Positions 22,662 through 28,961 of a stretch of DNA of 34,526 nucleotides are shown piece after piece. The position numbers were made by a program, and so were the translations under genes. Each line of letters starts with the position of its first letter. Position 1 is the stretch's first letter. The notes below the pieces were generated by a model. It did not search any database. It worked only from the letters and a program-made list of their open reading frames with translations, and was not told where the DNA came from. This DNA is from Amarolinea aalborgensis (lineage in GTDB: Bacteria > Chloroflexota > Anaerolineae > SSC4 > Amarolineaceae): assembly GCF_900491745.1 (NCBI RefSeq), contig NZ_UETR01000033.1, positions 1-34,526 of the forward strand, in the 5' to 3' direction.

Positions 22662-23611
22662 GCCAGGCGATGGGCGCAATCACCGCGGCGGCGCCTCGCC
22701 TGGGCGTCATGGGCTGGCCCGTAGCCCACTCGCTCAGCCCGATCATGCAGAACGCAGCGTTGCAGGCTTTAGGCTTGCCGTGGACCTATGACTTGCTGCC
22801 CGTGCCGCCGCCCGACCTGGCGGCCGCGGTGCAGGCATTGCGCGCTAACAAGTATGTGGGCGCCAACGTCACCGTGCCGCACAAACAGGCGATCATTCCC
22901 CACCTCGACGGCTTGACCCCGGCCGCCCGCGCGATCGGGGCGGTCAACACGCTGTTTTGGGACATGCCGCCAGCGGATGCGCATCCCGCGGCGCCAATTG
23001 GCGCGTTGAGCGAGGACGATGTAGAATCCAAACACCTGTTCGGCGACAACACGGATGGCATAGGCTTCATCGCGGATTTGACGGCGCACGGCCTCGTCGT
23101 AGCGAGCCGACGCGTCTTGGTCATTGGCGGCGGCGGCGCGGCGCGTGCTGTGGTCTATGCTCTGGCCGCAGCCGGCGCATCCGTTACTATCGTCAACCGC
23201 ACGTTGGCGCACGCGCAAACCATTGCGACCCTGGTCAGCAGTCACTTCCCGGCGGCGACCCTCTCGTGCGCTGTCTTCCCGGACGGCCTGGCGGCGGCGG
23301 CTGGCGCCGACCTGGTTGTCAACACCACCTCCGTGGGCATGTGGCCGGCCGTGGAGGCGATGCCGTGGGACGCGGACCTGGCCTTTCGCCCTGACCAGGT
23401 CGTGTATGATTTGGTCTACACGCCGCGCATGACCGCCCTGCTGCGTAAAGCGCAGATGGATGGCGCGGCGGTGATGGATGGCCTGGGCATGTTGGTGGAA
23501 CAGGGCGCGGCCGCGTTGACCCGTTGGACTGGGCGGCCCGCGCCGGTCGCCGTCATGCGCGCCGCCGTCGAAACGGCCCTGGCGCAGCGCCATCTCTCGA
23601 ACGATCGTTGA
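22658..23611 (+). CDS. aroE: Shikimate dehydrogenase
   Basis: NADPH-dependent reduction of 3-dehydroshikimate to shikimate. The 317 residues carry the shikimate-binding SLSPIMQN near the N-terminus, NVTVPHK with the catalytic Lys, AVNTL, FGDNTDGIGF with the catalytic Asp, the nucleotide-binding loop VIGGGGAARAVVYAL, the NRT motif that reads the NADP phosphate, and DGLGMLVEQGAAAL. It is somewhat longer than usual (about 270-290) because of an insert around residues 105-125 (PPADAHPAAPIG) before GDNTDG. The start overlaps the aroA stop by four bases, so the two are translationally coupled. Confidence 0.95.
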   Translation: MSQAMGAITAAAPRLGVMGWPVAHSLSPIMQNAALQALGLPWTYDLLPVPPPDLAAAVQALRANKYVGANVTVPHKQAIIPHLDGLTPAARAIGAVNTLFWDMPPADAHPAAPIGALSEDDVESKHLFGDNTDGIGFIADLTAHGLVVASRRVLVIGGGGAARAVVYALAAAGASVTIVNRTLAHAQTIATLVSSHFPAATLSCAVFPDGLAAAAGADLVVNTTSVGMWPAVEAMPWDADLAFRPDQVVYDLVYTPRMTALLRKAQMDGAAVMDGLGMLVEQGAAALTRWTGRPAPVAVMRAAVETALAQRHLSNDR

Positions 23612-23672
23612 GCGCGGGCTTGCGCCACCCCGCTCGATGGGGTGAAGAACGAATGACCGATGTGAGGAGCCG

Positions 23673-24281
23673 ATGAACACAACCAGTCTAGCGCCCTATT
23701 GGCAGCTTGCCGCGCTCGCCAGCGGCCTGTTGATGCTGGCCGATTACTGGCTGACGTTGTGGGCGGCGCGGCCCGCGCTGAAAGCCGGAACGCTGTATGA
23801 ACTGAACCCCTGGCTGCGGCCGGCGGTGGCCGCGCAGCGTTGGTGGTATGGGCCATTTCTGGCCGCAGCGCTGGGCGTCATCGTCATGCTGTGGGTCATT
23901 GGCAGCCTCGTGCGCACAGGCGAAGACGCCTTCCTCTTCTATGCGCTTTGCAGCGGCATCATCGTCACGCGGCTGCACCTCGTCGTCCTCCACCTGCTCA
24001 ACGGCCTGCGGCAGACCAGGCAAACCACCGTTCTCCCCACTTCCAGCAGGCGGCGGCTGACCGTCCCCGCGGCCATGCTCAAGCTGGCCGCGCAGCAGAC
24101 GATCCTGGCCGTCCTCTGGACGCTGGCCGTGCGCCTCAACCCCTGGCCGTGGTTGGAACCGTGGCTGGTGGGCGCGGCCGCCGGTTTTCTGCTCATGGCC
24201 GCAACCACCTTGATCTGGCGTGAGACGGAGCTGCGCCGCCGCGCGGCGCCCGCCCTGGAGCCTGTAGAACGGCGTGGATAA
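23673..24281 (+). CDS. Hypothetical membrane protein, DUF5658-like N-terminus
   Basis: The 202-residue product has GAGGAG just before the start. It has about five hydrophobic segments: LAALASGLLMLADYWLTLWA, PFLAAALGVIVMLWVIGSLV, FLFYALCSGIIVTRLHLVVL, QQTILAVLWTLAVRL and LVGAAAGFLLMAATTLIW. The first helix followed by LKAGTLYELNPWLRP recalls DUF5658-type small membrane proteins (LT...ELNP signature), although the match is from memory. An Arg-rich cytoplasmic loop (TSSRRRL) separates the two halves. It lies 61 bases after aroE, beyond a small hairpin, and may be the last gene of the aromatic cluster. Function unknown. Confidence 0.65.
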   Translation: MNTTSLAPYWQLAALASGLLMLADYWLTLWAARPALKAGTLYELNPWLRPAVAAQRWWYGPFLAAALGVIVMLWVIGSLVRTGEDAFLFYALCSGIIVTRLHLVVLHLLNGLRQTRQTTVLPTSSRRRLTVPAAMLKLAAQQTILAVLWTLAVRLNPWPWLEPWLVGAAAGFLLMAATTLIWRETELRRRAAPALEPVERRG

Positions 24282-24349
24282 GGCTTTGACGCCGGATCCT
24301 GTCGTACGCGCCGCATTCACTCGCGGTCTTCCATTGCAACAAGATCTTT

Positions 24350-24361
24350 GAAACGTTTAAC
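24350..24361. promoter_or_regulatory. LacI-type operator O1, upstream of the promoter
   Basis: GAAACGTTTAAC contains the AAACGTTT palindrome shared with two downstream copies. It lies ten bases before the -35 hexamer, allowing looping with the other sites. Confidence 0.7.
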
Positions 24362-24370
24362 AAAAAGGTC

Positions 24371-24399
24371 TTGACAAATCGAGACTTCCGTATTATAAT
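24371..24399 (+). promoter_or_regulatory. Perfect consensus sigma-70 promoter of the LacI regulator gene
   Basis: TTGACA (24371-24376), exactly 17 bases and TATAAT (24394-24399). This is the strongest promoter seen in the window, flanked by operators on both sides, so it is strong but repressible. Confidence 0.85.
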
Positions 24400-24410
24400 G
24401 AGGCGTAAGG

Positions 24411-24422
24411 TTAAACGTTTAG
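24411..24422. promoter_or_regulatory. LacI-type operator O2, at the transcript start
   Basis: TTAAACGTTTAG, with the palindrome TAAACGTTTA at 24412-24421, about 5-15 bases after the predicted start of transcription. A repressor bound here would block the promoter. Confidence 0.75.
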
Positions 24423-24426
24423 CATC

Positions 24427-24456
24427 GGCTGCTCCCATGGTTGGGCAGCCTTTTCT
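24427..24456 (+). terminator. Hairpin with T run inside the regulator's leader
   Basis: GGCTGCTCCC (24427-24436) pairs with GGGCAGCC (24443-24450) with a bulge, and TTTTCTT follows. It may be a leader terminator lowering regulator expression; it lies between operators O2 and O3. Confidence 0.45.
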
Positions 24457-24468
24457 TGGCGAAAGGAG

Positions 24469-24480
24469 TTAAACGTTTAG
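24469..24480. promoter_or_regulatory. LacI-type operator O3, adjoining the start codon
   Basis: TTAAACGTTTAG, identical to O2, occupies the twelve bases directly between the ribosome site AAAGGAG and the ATG at 24481. Autoregulation by the encoded repressor is likely. Confidence 0.75.
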
Positions 24481-25503
24481 ATGGCTGGTATCACGATTCA
24501 CGATGTGGCGAAAGAAGCGAGTGTGTCCATTGCGACCGTCTCGTACGTCCTCAACGATTCGCGCCGTGTCGGGGACGATACGCGCACGCGCGTGCTGCAA
24601 GCCATAAGCCGTCTGGGGTACCGGCCCAACATCACGGCTCGCAATCTGCAAGCGAGCAAGACGCGACTCCTGGGCTATTCTTGGCGTCCCGTGCCGCCGA
24701 GTCAATTCACGCCTGTTCTAGATCAATTCTGGCAAACCATGGCCCAAGCAGCTGCCCATCACGATTATCGCATTCTTGCCTTTCCTACCGCCTCTCCCCA
24801 AGAAGAACTCGTCGTCTATGAAGAGATGATGCTATCCGGCCAGGTTGACGGCTTCGTGCTTTCGAACACGAACCTGGAAGACCCACGGGTGCGTGCGCTG
24901 CTAGGCGCGCGCTTTCCCTTCGTCGCCTTCGGTCGCTCCAATCCAGAGTGGGACTTCCCTTGGGTAGATGTGGATGGCCGCGCGGGCATACGCATGGCCA
25001 TGGAGCACTTGATGGCGGAGGGACATCACCGTATCGGCTGCCTGGCCTGGCCAGCCCCCTCATTGACCGGGCGTTATCGGCTTGAAGGCTACCACGAGGC
25101 CCTGGCTGCGGCCAACCTTCCGGCGCCGGAGGCCTGGGTGATGCGGATCGAAAATACCCATGATGATGCGTATGCAGGCGCCCAACGCCTTTTGGCGCTC
25201 CCGCCCGCGCAGCGCCCCAGCGCCATCGTCGCCTTCTCGGATCTCATGGCCATGGGCGCCATCAACGCGGCAACCGACGCCGGGCTCATGGTTGGACGTG
25301 ATGTCGCCGTGGTGGGCTTCGACGATGCCCCGGTGGCGCGTTTTCTGCGCCCGCCCCTCACCAGCCTGCGCCAACCGGTGGCTGAAGTCGGCGAACGGCT
25401 GGTGACCATGCTGATTGATCTCGTCAACGGCCGCTCGGTTGCCGAGTCCCATGTGCTGCTGCAACCCGAGCTCATCGTGCGGGCATCGAGTGCGGCGCGG
25501 TGA
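24481..25503 (+). CDS. LacI-family transcriptional regulator
   Basis: The 340-residue repressor begins with a LacI helix-turn-helix and hinge (TIHDVAKEASVSIATVSYVL ... GYRPNITARNLQ, residues 3-58). The periplasmic-binding-protein-like sensor domain follows (about 63-338), including VDGFVLSNT, WVDVDGRAGIRMAMEHL, DLMAMGAINAA, VAVVGFDDAP and PPLTSLRQPV. The inducer is probably the sugar handled by the genes downstream. Its own promoter has three copies of the classic LacI/GalR palindrome, so autorepression is expected. No copy of that palindrome was found before the binding-protein gene, so direct control of the transporter genes would need read-through or other sites. Confidence 0.93.
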   Translation: MAGITIHDVAKEASVSIATVSYVLNDSRRVGDDTRTRVLQAISRLGYRPNITARNLQASKTRLLGYSWRPVPPSQFTPVLDQFWQTMAQAAAHHDYRILAFPTASPQEELVVYEEMMLSGQVDGFVLSNTNLEDPRVRALLGARFPFVAFGRSNPEWDFPWVDVDGRAGIRMAMEHLMAEGHHRIGCLAWPAPSLTGRYRLEGYHEALAAANLPAPEAWVMRIENTHDDAYAGAQRLLALPPAQRPSAIVAFSDLMAMGAINAATDAGLMVGRDVAVVGFDDAPVARFLRPPLTSLRQPVAEVGERLVTMLIDLVNGRSVAESHVLLQPELIVRASSAAR

Positions 25504-25564
25504 GCGGTCACGACGTCGCCAAACCGAAAACAAGGAGCGCGCCCACAGGCGTGAACAGGTGGTC

Positions 25565-28405
25565 ATGCAACTAAAAGCGTTCATTTTTGACCTGGATGGC
25601 GTCATCACCGACACGGCAGAATACCACTACCGCGCCTGGCAGCGCCTGGCGGATGAAGAAGGGTTTCCCTTCGACCGAACCGTGAACGAACAACTGCGCG
25701 GCATTTCGCGCCGGGCTTCGCTGGACATCATTCTGGCTGGTCGGTCATTGCCTGAGGACCAGATTCTGGGCCTGATGGCGCGCAAGAATCAGTATTATGT
25801 GGATATGCTAGAGCAGGTGTCGCCCGCTGACCTGCTGCCAGGGGCGCTGGAACTGCTGCACGAAGCGCGCGCCGCAGGGATCCAGACTGCCCTTGGCTCG
25901 GCCAGCCGCAACGCCTGGACTGTGATCGAGCGCCTGGGCATCGCCGACCTGTTTGACGCGATTTCGGATGGCGCCAGCGTGGAGCGCACGAAACCTGCGC
26001 CTGACCTCTTCCTGCACGCGGCCGCGCAATTGGGGGCGCCCCCGGACGCATGCGCCGTATTCGAGGATGCGGAGGCTGGCATACTCGCAGCGCAGGCTGC
26101 CGGCATGCGCACCGTGGGCTTGGGGCCGCCCACGCGCGTGGGCATGGCCGATGTGATCCGCCCCAGCCTGGCTGACGTACGCCTGGCTGACCTGCTGAGC
26201 GCGCTGGCGGCAGCGCAGCGTGCGCCGGATCTTTGGATCGTCGAAGAAAGCGGCTTTGCTCCCGCTCAGCTCGCCTGGCAAGAGACTGTCTTTACCATCG
26301 GCAACGGCTATGTGGGCGTGCGGGGCGCATTCGAAGAGGGTTACCCCGGCGACAAGCCGGTGACCCTGGTGCACGGCCTGTTCGACAAGGCGCCCCTCGT
26401 ATTCACCGAATTGGTGAACATTCCCAACTGGCTGGACCTTCAGCTGGTGATCAATGGCGAAACCTTCCGTCTGGATTGCGGCGAGATTTTGAGTTACCGC
26501 CGCACGCTCGATCTGCGCAACGGGGTTCTGGTGCGCCAGATACGCTGGCGCAGCCCTGGGGGCCATGCGACCGATCTCGCGTTCGAGCGTTTTGCCAGCC
26601 TGGATAATCCTCACCTGCTCGTCTTGCGCTGCCAGGCAACGCCGGTGGATTTCAGCGGCCTGGTGGAAATACACGCCGGGTTGAACGGTCATGTCGAGAA
26701 CGAGGGCTACCTGCACTGGCATGTCCTTGACCAGGACAATCCTGATCCACAAACGGCGGTGCTGCAGGTGCAGACGCGCCACACGGGGATCAATCTAGGC
26801 ATGGCTGGCTACCTGCGCGCCGCCGCGCCTGGCGCTGTCACCTATCGCTCTCGTGACTGCGCCGGTCATCCCGGCTCCTCGGCCCAGGTTTATCTGGAGC
26901 CTGGACAGACCATCTTGGCCGAGAAGTTGGTCGCGGTCTTTACTTCACGCGACGGCGCGGATCCAGCCCTGGCCGCCCAGTCGCTGCTGCGCGAGGTCAC
27001 GACCGCGTCCTACGCCGATCTGCTGGTCAAGCAGGCGGCTGCCTGGTCGCGTTACTGGGACGTATGCGATATTGTCGTGGAAGGGGACGCGGACGCGCAA
27101 ACGGACCAACTGGCGCTGCGTTACAACATCTTCCAGCTTCTGATCACCGGCTCGCCCACCGACGAGCGGGTCAGCATCCCGGCCAAGATGTTGAGCGGTT
27201 TCGGGTATCGGGGGCATGTCTTCTGGGACACCGAAATCTTCATTCTGCCCTTCTTCACGCTGACGCAGCCCGCCATCGCGCGCAACCTGCTCATGTACCG
27301 CTACCACACCCTGGCCGGCGCGCGGCGCAAGGCTAAAGAGGCGGGATTCGAGGGCGCGATGGTCGCCTGGGAAAGCGCAAGCACCGGCGATGAAGTAACC
27401 CCGCGCTGGTTGCCTGGCCCGAACAGCCTGGAGATGATTCGAATCTGGTGCGGCGACATCGAGCTGCACATCACCGCCGACGTGGCCTACGCGGTGTGGC
27501 AGTATTGGCTGGCGACCGGCGATGAAGCGTTCTTCGCTGACTACGGCGCCGAGATCATCCTGGACACGGCGCGTTTCTGGGGCAGTCGCGCCACGTGGAA
27601 TGAAGCAAACCAGCGTTATGAGATCAATGACGTGATCGGCCCCGATGAATACCACGACCACGTAGATAACTCGGCCTTCACCAACCGCATGGCGCGCTGG
27701 AATCTGGAGACGGCGCTCAGCACACTGGCCTGGCTGCGCGCACACCGTCCCGCCGCGGCCGCCCGCCTGACGGCCAGTCTGGACTTGACCGCCGAACGCC
27801 TGGCGCACTGGCAGGACGTGATTGCCAGGCTCTACCTCCAGCAGGAGACGCCGTCGGGATTGATCGAACAGTTCGATGGCTTCTTCAACCTGACCGATGT
27901 AGACCTGGCGGCTTATGAGCCGCGCGCCCAGTCCATGCAAGCGCTGCTGGGGATCGAGGGCGCCAATCATCACCAGGTGCTCAAGCAGGCCGATGTCATC
28001 ATGCTGCTGACCCTGCTGAACGATGAGTACGACGCCGCGACCAAACGCGCGAATTGGGATTACTACGTGCCGCGCACCGATCACACCTACGGCTCGTCGC
28101 TGGGGCCAGCCATTCACGCGATCATGGCCTGCGAGTTGGGCCAGCCGGACCTGGCTTACGAGCATTTCCGCCGCGCGGCGTTGGTTGATCTATACGATGT
28201 GCGCGGGAATGCGGCTGATGGCGTGCATGGCGCCAGCGCGGGCGGTTTGTGGCAAGCGGTGGTCATGGGCTTTGGCGGCTTACGCCTGCACGGCGAAGGC
28301 TGGACGACGCAGCCGCGGCTGCCGCGCCACTGGCGCCGGCTGCAGTTCAAGTTCGTCTATCGGGGACGCATGGAGTCGGTGGATATCCAGACCCCCACGT
28401 CATGA
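25565..28405 (+). CDS. Fused beta-phosphoglucomutase / GH65 disaccharide phosphorylase
   Basis: The protein (946 residues from ATG 25565) joins two consecutive steps. Residues 1 to about 225 are a beta-phosphoglucomutase-type HAD enzyme: FDLDGVITDT with D9 and D11, H21, SASRNAW, the Lys in RTKPAPDLF and FEDAEAGI. Residues from about 235 form a GH65 phosphorylase: N-terminal beta-sandwich, then the (alpha/alpha)6 barrel. The acid catalyst is E695 in GPDEYHDHVDN. Phosphate-site elements are KQADVIML and VHGASAGGLW. GH65 enzymes phosphorolyse maltose, trehalose, kojibiose or nigerose to beta-glucose 1-phosphate, which the mutase converts to glucose 6-phosphate. Which disaccharide is used cannot be decided here. 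AGGTGG lies close upstream; a better AAGGAG is about 30 bases away. Similar fusions are known in other bacteria. Confidence 0.92.
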   Translation: MQLKAFIFDLDGVITDTAEYHYRAWQRLADEEGFPFDRTVNEQLRGISRRASLDIILAGRSLPEDQILGLMARKNQYYVDMLEQVSPADLLPGALELLHEARAAGIQTALGSASRNAWTVIERLGIADLFDAISDGASVERTKPAPDLFLHAAAQLGAPPDACAVFEDAEAGILAAQAAGMRTVGLGPPTRVGMADVIRPSLADVRLADLLSALAAAQRAPDLWIVEESGFAPAQLAWQETVFTIGNGYVGVRGAFEEGYPGDKPVTLVHGLFDKAPLVFTELVNIPNWLDLQLVINGETFRLDCGEILSYRRTLDLRNGVLVRQIRWRSPGGHATDLAFERFASLDNPHLLVLRCQATPVDFSGLVEIHAGLNGHVENEGYLHWHVLDQDNPDPQTAVLQVQTRHTGINLGMAGYLRAAAPGAVTYRSRDCAGHPGSSAQVYLEPGQTILAEKLVAVFTSRDGADPALAAQSLLREVTTASYADLLVKQAAAWSRYWDVCDIVVEGDADAQTDQLALRYNIFQLLITGSPTDERVSIPAKMLSGFGYRGHVFWDTEIFILPFFTLTQPAIARNLLMYRYHTLAGARRKAKEAGFEGAMVAWESASTGDEVTPRWLPGPNSLEMIRIWCGDIELHITADVAYAVWQYWLATGDEAFFADYGAEIILDTARFWGSRATWNEANQRYEINDVIGPDEYHDHVDNSAFTNRMARWNLETALSTLAWLRAHRPAAAARLTASLDLTAERLAHWQDVIARLYLQQETPSGLIEQFDGFFNLTDVDLAAYEPRAQSMQALLGIEGANHHQVLKQADVIMLLTLLNDEYDAATKRANWDYYVPRTDHTYGSSLGPAIHAIMACELGQPDLAYEHFRRAALVDLYDVRGNAADGVHGASAGGLWQAVVMGFGGLRLHGEGWTTQPRLPRHWRRLQFKFVYRGRMESVDIQTPTS

Positions 28406-28438
28406 AACACGGTGACCACTGAGGCTGACCAGAATACA

Positions 28439-28535
28439 GACAGGATTTACAGGATTCACAGGATATGTAGCTCTCCGTGCCGATTGTTTTTACTCACCGC
28501 GGGGCAAAAATCCTGTTCATCTTGTGAATCCTGTC
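28439..28535. repeat. Inverted repeat of CAGGATT tandem units
   Basis: The left arm (28439-28464) carries three ACAGGAT units about nine to eleven bases apart. The right arm (28510-28535) is its reverse complement at 22 of 26 positions. Such ACAGGAT/ATCCTGT arms recur between genes in many environmental bacteria. It could fold as a long hairpin downstream of the phosphorylase gene. Confidence 0.65.
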
Positions 28536-28958
28536 CAAACTGGCACGCACGGTTAGCAGCCTAGAAACGCGAGCTAAGACAGAGAGCCATCTGTCGTCCG
28601 GCCAAAGACAAGACAGACGGCTCCCGGAAAGCAAACGGCGCTCCGACTTTCGCAAGCGGCGCAACCGTAAGTGGGCGGCATGTACCATAGGATGCTTGCC
28701 GCCCAAAGCGGACGCAGCGAACGTCGAACAGCGGCCTAACACGAGGAGGTGAAAGGCGTCCAGAAACTGAACACTCCCCCGATGGTTGAAGTTCTGAGGG
28801 GAGTCTGCGACCCCGTCTGGTCCCGCGAAACCGCACATTGGGGCCAACAACGCCGGTCACAGACCGGCTGGGAGCCTCCACCCCCCGCTGATAGTTGATG
28901 GCAGTCAAGTATAACGTATTGCTGTTCGAACTAGGTTTCGAGCAGATGCAGGAGGAGA
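28536..28958 (+). other. Gene-free region with stable hairpins before the binding-protein gene
   Basis: No convincing gene is seen; open frames here have no ribosome sites or family features. Structured elements are GGGCGGC/GCCGCCC (28674-28680 with 28698-28704), CTCCCC/GGGGAG (28775-28780 with 28798-28803), and GCCGGTC-ACA-GACCGGC (28852-28868). A promoter-like TATAAC lies at about 28910, without a good -35. GCCTAAC occurs at 28734-28740. The region may hold a long 5' leader or a small RNA; I recognise no known riboswitch family. Confidence 0.4.
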
Positions 28959-28961
28959 ATG

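Noticed and set aside
28734..28740. Second attC site at GCCTAAC before the binding-protein gene
   Set aside because: No GTTRRRY core lies within 57-141 bases in the right orientation, and no paired L boxes are seen. A single heptamer is expected by chance.
28494..28850. Minus-strand open frame of 118 codons in the intergenic region
   Set aside because: No ribosome site, no recognisable domain and an Arg/Ser-rich composition. It reads through the hairpin arms and is likely non-coding.
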